From CBFHMJ01 sp965656875 (GTDB lineage Bacteria > Pseudomonadota > Gammaproteobacteria > Enterobacterales > Alteromonadaceae): 64,000 nucleotides of DNA. Both the position numbers and the translations under genes were made by a program. This document shows positions 1 to 6,766 of this stretch, in pieces (the stretch's first letter is position 1; each line of letters begins with the position of its first letter). The stretch is taken from contig CBFHMJ010000003.1 of assembly GCA_965656875.1 (NCBI GenBank), positions 248,001 through 312,000 of the forward strand, given 5' to 3'. The notes below the pieces were generated by a model. The model saw only the letters and a list, made by a program, of their open reading frames with translations, did not search any database and had not been told where the DNA came from.

Positions 1-449
1 CAGAATCGCCTTTAGATCTGAGGCAACGATCCGTAGAGCTGGCTGGTGCATTGTTTGAATTGGCTGGCAAAGCTGAATCAGGTGAGGGTGCTGTGTTAGC
101 AGAGTCTTATCTGGATAGTGGTCAGGCGTGGGAGAAATTCAGGCAACTTTGTTTTGCGCAAGGAGGATTTAACGAACCTGTGCCTGGGCGTTTTATTAAA
201 GCAATAGCTGCGGATAAGGAAGGAAAAATAACATCGATGAATAATCGAATCATCGCACGAGTAGCTAAACTTGCTGGAGCGCCATTTGCTGCAGGGGCCG
301 GTATACTGATGAATTGCAGGGTGGGCGATATTGTAAAGTCGGGAGATGAATTGTTTTATATTTATGCCGAATCAGAAGACTCGTTAACATTGGCTGCAAA
401 TCGGGCAATAAAGAAATTATCTGCCATGATTGTAATAGCATCAGCGTAA
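1..449 (+). CDS. AMP/thymidine phosphorylase family protein, C-terminal part
   Basis: The reading frame is open from base 3, so the gene starts left of the window; 148 residues are visible. The C-terminal domain of pyrimidine-nucleoside phosphorylases is recognisable: GKITSMNN at about residue 77, then ARVAKLAGAP, AGAGI and GDIVKSGDELFYIYAES. The KLAGAP...GAGI wording is closer to the roughly 500-residue archaeal-type AMP phosphorylase branch than to E. coli DeoA. Such enzymes split nucleoside monophosphates or nucleosides with phosphate to give the base and a ribose phosphate. The next gene, 54 bases on, is a PRPP-synthetase homologue, which supports a nucleotide-salvage role using ribose 1,5-bisphosphate or PRPP. 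The catalytic N-terminal domains are outside the window, so substrate choice (AMP or thymidine) cannot be decided here. Confidence 0.8.
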   Translation, partial: ESPLDLRQRSVELAGALFELAGKAESGEGAVLAESYLDSGQAWEKFRQLCFAQGGFNEPVPGRFIKAIAADKEGKITSMNNRIIARVAKLAGAPFAAGAGILMNCRVGDIVKSGDELFYIYAESEDSLTLAANRAIKKLSAMIVIASA

Positions 450-503
450 GTTATACGAAATCTGCTGTCGGCAGTTGTCATTTTTAGCTGTAACGGAATT
501 TTT

Positions 504-1406
504 ATGTCAAACCATGTAGTTGTCAATTTTCACTCCGATTATCGTCTCGGTGAGCAGTTAGCTAACCGATTAAACTGGCCACTACTCAGTATGGTGATTC
601 GTAAGTTTCCCGATGATGAAAGCTATGTGAGATTATTGGATGATTGTGAGAATAAACATGTATGGATTGTCGCTACCCTGGATCACCCGGACGATAAAAT
701 ATTCCCGTTAATAACAGCGGCGAAGTTGTTAAAAGATCATCGTGCTGAAAGTGTTAACCTGGTTTCACCTTACCTTGCTTACATGAGACAAGACAAGGCG
801 TTTAATCCTGGTGAAGCTGTATCTGGTGTTTATTTCGGTGAGTTAATGTCGACGTTTTTTGACTCAATTATTACGATTGATCCTCATTTACATCGATTCA
901 GTGCGTTGGCTGATGTTTATTCGATTCCTGGCAAAGTTATTTATGCAGCGCCGGTTGTCTCTCAATGGATCGCTTGTCAGATTGAAAATCCGGTGATTAT
1001 TGGGCCTGATATGGAAAGTGAGCAATGGGTATCGAAAGTGGCTGAAAAAGTCGGTTGTGATTATCTGATTTTAGAGAAAATACGTCAGGGCGATTTTGAT
1101 GTCAGTGTATCTGATATATCCAACAATTATACGAGTCATACACCGGTACTGGTTGACGATATCATTTCGTCCGGTCATACCATGCTGGAAGTTATCAGAC
1201 AACTTAATGAGAAGGGATTTAATCCTGCGATTGTCGTAGCAACCCATGGAATATTCGCAGCTGGTGCGTTTGAAAAGTTGGTGAAAGCGGGTGTTGGTCA
1301 GATTGTCACGGCGAACAGTATTCAACATATGTCGAATGCTATCGAACTGGATGAATTGTTATCGGTTGAATTAAAAGGCTTCAGTGATCAGCTGTATAAA
1401 GATTGA
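504..1406 (+). CDS. ribose-phosphate pyrophosphokinase family protein (PRPP synthetase-like)
   Basis: This 300-residue protein is of PRPP-synthetase family length. Visible signatures are RQDKAFNPGEAVSG near residue 94, DPHLHRF near 128, and the PRPP-binding loop VLVDDIISSGHTM at 215-227. The family transfers pyrophosphate from ATP to ribose 5-phosphate in the cytoplasm to make PRPP. The ATG at 504 has a weak GGA about 7 bases upstream. It follows an AMP-phosphorylase-type gene and is probably cotranscribed with it. It is unlikely to be the housekeeping prs, which is more strongly conserved and usually about 315 residues; the sequence reads as the divergent paralogue that travels with the phosphorylase. 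The exact reaction direction in vivo is inferred only. Confidence 0.85.
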   Translation: MSNHVVVNFHSDYRLGEQLANRLNWPLLSMVIRKFPDDESYVRLLDDCENKHVWIVATLDHPDDKIFPLITAAKLLKDHRAESVNLVSPYLAYMRQDKAFNPGEAVSGVYFGELMSTFFDSIITIDPHLHRFSALADVYSIPGKVIYAAPVVSQWIACQIENPVIIGPDMESEQWVSKVAEKVGCDYLILEKIRQGDFDVSVSDISNNYTSHTPVLVDDIISSGHTMLEVIRQLNEKGFNPAIVVATHGIFAAGAFEKLVKAGVGQIVTANSIQHMSNAIELDELLSVELKGFSDQLYKD

Positions 1407-1428
1407 TCATTTATGAAGTGAACAGGTT

Positions 1429-1460
1429 AAAGCCAGTCGTTTGCAGACTGGCTTTATTCG
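1429..1460. terminator. hairpin between convergent genes
   Basis: A perfect 10-bp stem, AAAGCCAGTC / GACTGGCTTT, with a 7-base loop lies between the rightward PRPP-synthetase gene and the leftward gene ending at 1461. The T-run is short on both strands, so termination may be partial. Confidence 0.55.
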
Positions 1461-1964
1461 TTAACCAAGATATTGTTTGACGAGGGGATGGTTTACCAGC
1501 CAGTACCAGATCACGGAGACTGTCCCGCCTGATTCAATAAGTTTATACGATAAACATCCATCCAGTTTTGACTTGTCCGTGCACAGATAGAGGATGTTTA
1601 ACTGTTCATCAATAATCGCTATCTGATCTGAATCTGTAAGTTTCCCGTAATCATTAAATCCGTCCGGGACATATATACTCACTGATGCAAGTTGTAGCTT
1701 TTCATAGGTTATCAATCGAGGTTTAGGGTAAATGATCATTGCACTGATGATAACGATGAAAAATGTGGCCAGAATTTTTCGACGAGTATTTGCACGGGCC
1801 TGTTTTTTCTGTAATTCCGCAAGCCGAATTTCTTTCTGTAGTTTTTCTTCCTCTCGTTTTCGTTGAACCGCCAGACGCTGTTTTTTTGCGTCTTCAGTGC
1901 TGGGGGTTTTAAGTTTTTTCCCCTGATCCTTGAGAAGTTTTTGTTTCTTAATTTCAATGGCCAT
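1461..1964 (-). CDS. hypothetical single-pass membrane protein with charged N-terminal coiled coil
   Basis: No family is recognised. From the ATG at 1964 the product has 167 residues. The first 70 or so are dominated by Lys, Glu, Gln and Arg, as in a coiled coil (for example KKQRLAVQRKREEEKLQKE). One hydrophobic segment follows (ILATFFIVIISAMIIYP), then a C-terminal region of about 75 residues with two cysteines (YLCTDKSKLDGC) that would lie outside the membrane. The frame is open 28 codons further upstream, but the extra part has unremarkable composition and MAIEIKKQK looks like the natural start. Its stop faces a hairpin shared with the convergent neighbour. Function unknown. Confidence 0.6.
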   Translation of the reverse strand: MAIEIKKQKLLKDQGKKLKTPSTEDAKKQRLAVQRKREEEKLQKEIRLAELQKKQARANTRRKILATFFIVIISAMIIYPKPRLITYEKLQLASVSIYVPDGFNDYGKLTDSDQIAIIDEQLNILYLCTDKSKLDGCLSYKLIESGGTVSVIWYWLVNHPLVKQYLG

Positions 1965-2403
1965 GTATTGAAAAGTCCGCGTAGAGTCGTGTTGAAATGT
2001 CGCTGAGATGATTTTATTTGTGGTTATTATTGCATAGGAATAAATCACACAAATAGCTGAATTGTTTATCCTCGATTTTGATAAGGGAATTATAACGATG
2101 GATAAGTGAATGTCATCTACAACAATACCTATGGAAAGTTCTGAGGTCTGTTAAAGGTCAACCGACCTTAATAAAAAGTGCAAAAATCCAGGGTAACTTC
2201 TGAGCCAGTGCTATAGTTGAATAGCGAGCCCCATTTTCTGACGCTTTTTCATCTAACCACGGTAAGGGACTTTTTGGGGCAAAAGTCCACGGTGTGTTTA
2301 AACGACCGAAAATAGAAGCAATAACCTGTATTTTGGTCATGTGAGCTACACCGACCCTGATCTGGTAACCAAAAGAAAACCAGATAATGGAATGGAGAAA
2401 AAA
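1965..2403. other. 439-base intergenic stretch
   Basis: This AT-rich region lies between the leftward membrane protein and the rightward receiver gene and should hold both promoters. A leftward open frame of 60 codons (2158-2340) has no good ribosome binding site and is not called. No repeat or RNA gene is seen. Confidence 0.5.
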
Positions 2404-2778
2404 ATGCAATCATCTAATGATTTATCTGTTCTTATTATTGACGACAATAATGCAATCCGGGGATTCTTGCATCAAACGCTTACGCATTTAGGTGTATTGC
2501 ACGTAGTGGAAGCAAGCTCAGGTTTTGCAGGAATGGAAAGCTTCAAAGATGGGGCGTTCAATATTGTCTTTCTGGATTTAGGATTGCCTGATATCGATGG
2601 CAATGAAGTTCTAAGACAGTTGAAAAAAATGGATGAAAAAGTCAGTGTAGTTATTGTTTCATCGCATAGTTCTGTTGACCTCGTTAAAGAGAGTGTTGGA
2701 TGTGGTGCTCAGGGTTATATTGTTAAACCATTTTCACCTAAAAAAATTGCAGCAATTATCAAAAAATATCAAAAGTAA
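2404..2778 (+). CDS. stand-alone CheY-like response regulator
   Basis: This 124-residue protein is one receiver domain with no output domain. It has the acidic pair D13/D14 (IIDDN), phospho-acceptor D58 (FLDLGLPD), the Ser/Thr switch position in VIVSSHSS (S86-S87) and K108 (VKPF). The start at 2404 has GGAG at 2394-2397, spaced 6 bases. An in-frame GTG at 2341 would add 21 residues that do not look like receiver sequence. It presumably passes a phosphoryl signal by protein contact. No kinase is adjacent, so the partner is unknown, although an orphan-like kinase gene lies at 24.8 kb. Confidence 0.85.
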   Translation: MQSSNDLSVLIIDDNNAIRGFLHQTLTHLGVLHVVEASSGFAGMESFKDGAFNIVFLDLGLPDIDGNEVLRQLKKMDEKVSVVIVSSHSSVDLVKESVGCGAQGYIVKPFSPKKIAAIIKKYQK

Positions 2779-3167
2779 TTTAGGATTTTTTGACTTTTTC
2801 GGGTGAAGTATTATTTGACTTAAATGGCGTTCAGGTGTCGGTCATTTTTGTGTAGATCTAAGCCTGATTTTGCTTTGCTTTTTAGAGAAGTAAGTACCTT
2901 TACTGGTATGATTTATCAGTAAAAAATGGCATAAATATATAGCTTATATACATGTATGAAATGTCTAAATTAGATCTGCAAATATTAGTAATATCATAGG
3001 GTTAAAAGAGGTTGAATAAACGTGTTTTGATGTTTTTTTAGCTGATAGTAGACGTTTAGCCATAAAAAACTTAAAAAACTGTTCACTTCATTTCAAAAAC
3101 TCTTTGAATCTTACCTGGATTATTCTAAAGTCTACTTCTATTTGGGTGTACGAAATACAGGTTGCTT
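2779..3167. other. 389-base AT-rich intergenic region
   Basis: This is non-coding in all frames that can be supported. It holds a 7-bp inverted repeat TTTACTG/CAGTAAA (2899-2905 and 2917-2923) of unknown meaning. Close to its right end is a candidate operator/promoter for the ArsR-family gene, annotated separately. Confidence 0.5.
3092..3131 (+). promoter_or_regulatory. candidate operator and promoter of the ArsR-family gene
   Basis: The palindrome TTCAAA-N5-TTTGAA (3092-3108) overlaps a possible -35 box TTGAAT (3104-3109). A possible -10 box TAAAGT (3126-3131) follows after a 16-base spacer. Autorepression from an operator over the -35 is usual for this regulator family. The boxes are only 4/6 matches to consensus, so this is tentative. 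Confidence 0.4.
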
Positions 3168-3461
3168 ATGAATTTAGAATCTATGCGGCAGAATGCGCAA
3201 GAAGCCGTAAAGTTATTAAAAGCAGTTTCAAACGAAAATCGATTGTTTATTCTCTGTCATTTACTTGAACAAGAAATGTCAGTGGGCGAAATGAACGAAA
3301 AACTTGGCTTGAGCCAGTCTGCGCTATCACAGCACTTGGCTGTTCTTCGTAAAGATCATTTAGTTTCAACAAGAAAAGAAGCGCAAACCGTTTTTTATTC
3401 TGTTGCAAGTAATGATGTCAAAAAATTAATGGAAACACTACACGAGTTATATTGCAGTTAA
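3168..3461 (+). CDS. ArsR-family transcriptional regulator, SqrR/BigR/HlyU-like
   Basis: This is a 97-residue winged-helix repressor. The recognition helix region LGLSQSALSQHLAVLRK is at about 46-62 and the wing STRKEAQTVFYSV at 67-79. Two cysteines lie at 30 (FILCHL) and 96 (LYCS), 66 residues apart. That is the same spacing as the sensing pair of SqrR, BigR and HlyU, which form a polysulfide link with persulfides and release DNA. Metal-binding CxC motifs of ArsR or SmtB are absent. ATG 3168 has AGG at 3159-3161; a TTG two codons earlier is possible. No sulfide-oxidising gene is adjacent, so targets are likely elsewhere. Function is inferred from the cysteine geometry. Confidence 0.8.
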   Translation: MNLESMRQNAQEAVKLLKAVSNENRLFILCHLLEQEMSVGEMNEKLGLSQSALSQHLAVLRKDHLVSTRKEAQTVFYSVASNDVKKLMETLHELYCS

Positions 3462-3557
3462 TCAACGAATGTAATTCGGAATGAATATCTGGCTTCCTCC
3501 AAACTATTGAAAGAAATGGGGGCCTGATATTTAGATAATGAGCGGAATTCAGATATT

Positions 3558-3584
3558 AAAAAGCCAGGCATTGCCTGGCTTTTT
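3558..3584. terminator. bidirectional rho-independent terminator
   Basis: AAAAAGCCAGGCA / TGCCTGGCTTTTT forms a nearly perfect hairpin with T-runs on both strands. It ends rpsT on the minus strand and can also end the ArsR-family gene on the plus strand. Confidence 0.85.
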
Positions 3585-3603
3585 ACGTATTGCTTGTTAA
3601 ACC

Positions 3604-3864
3604 TTATAAAGCTTTAACGTGAGCGCTAAGACGGCTCTTATGGCGTGCCGCTTTATTTTTGTGGATAAGACCACGAGTAGCGTAACGATCCAATACTGGG
3701 ATAGCTTTATTTAAAGCTTCCTGAGCTTGTTCTTTATTACCTGCTGAGATTTCTGCATATACTTTCTTAAGGAAAGTACGCATCATTGAACGGCGGCTGG
3801 CGTTGTGCTGACGACGTTTCTCAGCCTGAATAGCGCGTTTCTTTGCTGACTTAATGTTAGCCAA
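3604..3864 (-). CDS. rpsT: 30S ribosomal protein S20
   Basis: This 86-residue basic protein starts MANIKSAKKRAIQAEKRR and includes ASRRSMMRTFLKK and GLIHKNKAARHKSRL, matching S20 throughout (E. coli 87 residues). S20 binds 16S rRNA early in small-subunit assembly. A GGAG lies about 7 bases upstream of the start. The gene is divergent from murJ, the usual arrangement in gammaproteobacteria, with a strong promoter upstream and a hairpin terminator downstream. Confidence 0.98.
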   Translation of the reverse strand: MANIKSAKKRAIQAEKRRQHNASRRSMMRTFLKKVYAEISAGNKEQAQEALNKAIPVLDRYATRGLIHKNKAARHKSRLSAHVKAL

Positions 3865-3908
3865 AGTGAAACTCCTACAAAAACTTAACCTGAATTCTAA
3901 GGGCGTGG

Positions 3909-3937
3909 ACTATGCCCTTTTTAACCATAATTGTCAA
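3909..3937 (-). promoter_or_regulatory. rpsT promoter
   Basis: On the minus strand a perfect -35 TTGACA (3937-3932) is followed after exactly 17 bases by CATAGT (3914-3909), about 45 bases before the rpsT start. The rest of the 315-base rpsT-murJ gap (3865-4179) shows no gene; a rightward open frame there (3912-4169) has no coding character. Confidence 0.75.
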
Positions 3938-4179
3938 TCAATTTTCAGCCAGGGGGACGTCGTGTAAACACCGTCTTATCCTGGTTTCACTATCTGCTGG
4001 ATTCCGTTATCAATTTGATGTAAAAGACCTTGCGACCCAAGCTCCGGTGCCAATATTGATAAACGATTTCTTAATCGTGACGGGGTATGCAAAGCATCAA
4101 CATCCAGTCAGCATGACAAAATCGCGCGGAGTATATCAAATGGTCGTCATTATCTATAGTAATTTTTAAGGATTTTCAC

Positions 4180-5739
4180 TTGTCGAAAAAGTTGTTTCGT
4201 TCCGGGCTGATTGTGAGTTTCATGACGTTAATATCCCGGGTACTTGGTCTGATCAGGGACATTATCATTGCAGACAAAATAGGGGCTGGTGCTGGTGCTG
4301 ATGTCTTCTTTTTTGCCAACAGAATTCCCAATTTTTTAAGAAAGTTGTTTGCAGAAGGGGCTTTTGCTCAGGCGTTCGTTCCTGTGCTAAGTGAAGTGAA
4401 AGAACAGCATGGTGATGACGAGGTGCGATTATTACTCGCCCGTACCTCAGGTACGTTGGGCGTTGTTGTTTCTTTGGTAACGCTTATCGCCGTTATTGCT
4501 TCGCCTGTGATTGCTGCATTATTTGGTATGGGATGGTTTGTTGACTGGATGAATGGCGGGCCAAATGCAGAAAAATTCGAACTCGCTTCCTTCATGTTGA
4601 AAATCACCTTTCCTTACCTTTGGTTTATCACGTTTGTGGCGCTGTCCGGTGCTGTTTTGAATACCTATAATCGATTTGCAGTTGCGGCCTTTACTCCGGT
4701 ATTTCTCAATATTGCGATGATTGGTTCAGCCATCTGGTTGTCCGATTCGTTTGATAACCCGGCATTATCATTGGCTGTTGGTGTATTCCTGGGAGGATTA
4801 ATACAGTTTTTATTTCAACTTCCCTTTTTAGCAAAAGCAGGGTTACTGGTGTTACCTCGTTGGGGATGGCGAGATGAGAAAGTTACAAAGATCAGAACCT
4901 TAATGTTGCCTGCTATATTTGGGGTATCAGTTAATCAGATCAATATGTTACTTGATGCCGTTATCGCTTCGTTTTTGATTACCGGCTCTATTAGTTGGTT
5001 GTACTATGCGGATCGATTGATTGAGTTCCCGCTAGGATTGTTTGGTATCGGGATCGCTACTGTTATTTTACCGACGCTGTCGAAATTGCATGTAAATGGT
5101 GAAGGACAACAATTTCAACAAACGATGAGCTGGGCGCTGAAGTTTATTGTCACGATGGGGTTGCCAGCATTAGCAGGATTGATGGTGTTGTCAAAACCGA
5201 TTATTTCAGTGTTGTACTTTCGAGGCGAATTCTCGACGGTCGATGCACAGAATGTAAGCTGGGCACTAATTGCTTATTCTTGTGGCTTAATTAGTTTTAT
5301 GTCGATAAAAGTACTCGCACCGGGTTATTACGCCAGGCAAGATACCAAAACGCCGGTTAAAATTGGTATCAGAGCAATGGTTGCGAATATGGTGTTCAAC
5401 TTAATACTGGCGCCATGGTTGGGCTTTGTTGGGTTAGCATTGGCTACAGCAATGTCAGCATCATTGAATGCTTTCTGGTTATATCAGGGATTGAAAAGAG
5501 AAGGACATTTTGAACTGGATAACAAGACATTGGGTTATTTTGCCCGGGTAGGTGTAGCGACGGTGGCTATGGCGCTAACGATGTTTTATTTCAGTCCACC
5601 TTTCGAACAATGGATTGCATGGCCAATTCTTGAACGTTGCTTAATGTTGGCTGGATATATTTCGATTGGGGTAATAGTTTACGCTGTCGCACTCTTGTTA
5701 AACGGCATTACAATTAATGATCTGAAAAATAAAGCCTGA
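4180..5739 (+). CDS. murJ: lipid II flippase MurJ
   Basis: This 519-residue integral membrane protein of the MOP superfamily has about 14 hydrophobic segments. MurJ moves lipid-linked peptidoglycan precursor across the inner membrane. The N-terminal signature SRVLGLIRDIIIA, ANRIPNFLRKLFAEGAF with its conserved Arg and Glu residues, and SWLYYADRLIEFPLGLFGI are plain. The start is TTG at 4180, supported by AAGGA at 4168-4172 and by the MSKKLFRSG beginning typical of the family. It heads the block murJ-ribF-ileS-lspA-fkpB-ispH. Confidence 0.97.
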   Translation: MSKKLFRSGLIVSFMTLISRVLGLIRDIIIADKIGAGAGADVFFFANRIPNFLRKLFAEGAFAQAFVPVLSEVKEQHGDDEVRLLLARTSGTLGVVVSLVTLIAVIASPVIAALFGMGWFVDWMNGGPNAEKFELASFMLKITFPYLWFITFVALSGAVLNTYNRFAVAAFTPVFLNIAMIGSAIWLSDSFDNPALSLAVGVFLGGLIQFLFQLPFLAKAGLLVLPRWGWRDEKVTKIRTLMLPAIFGVSVNQINMLLDAVIASFLITGSISWLYYADRLIEFPLGLFGIGIATVILPTLSKLHVNGEGQQFQQTMSWALKFIVTMGLPALAGLMVLSKPIISVLYFRGEFSTVDAQNVSWALIAYSCGLISFMSIKVLAPGYYARQDTKTPVKIGIRAMVANMVFNLILAPWLGFVGLALATAMSASLNAFWLYQGLKREGHFELDNKTLGYFARVGVATVAMALTMFYFSPPFEQWIAWPILERCLMLAGYISIGVIVYAVALLLNGITINDLKNKA

Positions 5740-5809
5740 TGCTGATATATACGGGGCAAACGGGTATAATCCTGCGATTTTGGTATTACAGCGAGTCTGA
5801 TTAAGCCTT

Positions 5810-6766
5810 ATGGAACTAATTCGGGGTATACATAATATAAAGCCGCACCATGTTGGGTGCGTGTTGACGATTGGTAATTTCGACGGTGTTCACCCCGGGC
5901 ATCAGATTGTACTTTCACGTACCATCGAGCGCGCAAAAGCATTAAATTTACCTGCAACCGTGATGATTTTCGAGCCGCAGCCAATGGAGCTTTTCATGGG
6001 TGACAGAGCGCCGGCAAGATTGACGCGATTGAGAGATAAATACGTGTATCTTCGTCAATGTGGTGTCGAACGTCTGCTATGTGTGAATTTTAATAAGCAG
6101 TTTGCCGGGATGTCTGCACAGTCATTTATTGATGACTTGCTGGTAGCAAAGTTAGGCGTAAAACACCTGATCGTCGGTGATGACTTCAGATTTGGTCATA
6201 AACGTCAGGGTGACTTTGAACTACTGGTTTCGCAAAGTGAACAAGCAGGTTTTAGTGTTATGAATACAGACAGCTTCCGAATGGAAGGATGTCGAGTCAG
6301 TAGCACTGCAATTCGTAAAGCACTTGCTGTAAATGATATTGATGCCGCATCGACTTTGCTGGGCCGCCGTTATTCGATTACAGGTCGGGTAGCTCACGGC
6401 GAGAAAAAAGGCCGCACAATTGGTTTTCCAACCGCAAATATTGCTTTAAAACGCAAGAATTCTCCTGTTTCGGGTGTATATGCTGTGACCGTTCGTCTGG
6501 ACGCAGGTACAAAACAAGGCGTATGCAACATAGGATTCAGGCCAACAGTTGGTGGCTTTAAATCTCAACTTGAAGTGCATTTATTCGACTTCGATGGAGA
6601 TTTATATGGACAGCAGCTGGAGGTAATGCTCCAGACAAAAATCAGAGATGAACAGAAATTTTCATCTTTTGAAGAACTTAAGCAACAAATTGCCCGAGAT
6701 GTTCTTGAGGCAAAACAATGGTTTGATAAAAATGACAGCCAGGCTTTGGGATTAAACACAAAATGA
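5810..6766 (+). CDS. ribF: bifunctional riboflavin kinase / FAD synthetase
   Basis: In this 318-residue protein the N-terminal nucleotidyltransferase half carries TIGNFDGVHPGHQ at about residue 21. The C-terminal flavokinase half carries GRTIGFPTANI at about 199-209. It phosphorylates riboflavin to FMN and then adenylylates it to FAD. No FMN riboswitch structure is evident in the 70-base leader. The stop overlaps the ileS start by four bases (ATGA), so the two are translationally coupled. Confidence 0.97.
   Translation: MELIRGIHNIKPHHVGCVLTIGNFDGVHPGHQIVLSRTIERAKALNLPATVMIFEPQPMELFMGDRAPARLTRLRDKYVYLRQCGVERLLCVNFNKQFAGMSAQSFIDDLLVAKLGVKHLIVGDDFRFGHKRQGDFELLVSQSEQAGFSVMNTDSFRMEGCRVSSTAIRKALAVNDIDAASTLLGRRYSITGRVAHGEKKGRTIGFPTANIALKRKNSPVSGVYAVTVRLDAGTKQGVCNIGFRPTVGGFKSQLEVHLFDFDGDLYGQQLEVMLQTKIRDEQKFSSFEELKQQIARDVLEAKQWFDKNDSQALGLNTK

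Noticed and set aside
2158..2340. Leftward 60-codon open frame starting MTKIQVIASIFGRL
   Set aside because: There is no good ribosome binding site, no recognised family, and it lies in a region expected to hold promoters. It could be a small protein but the sequence alone does not support it.
3912..4169. Rightward 85-codon open frame between rpsT and murJ
   Set aside because: It overlaps the strong rpsT promoter, its composition is not protein-like and murJ has its own start and ribosome site.
5740..5809. FMN riboswitch ahead of ribF
   Set aside because: The gap is only 70 bases and lacks the conserved FMN aptamer segments.
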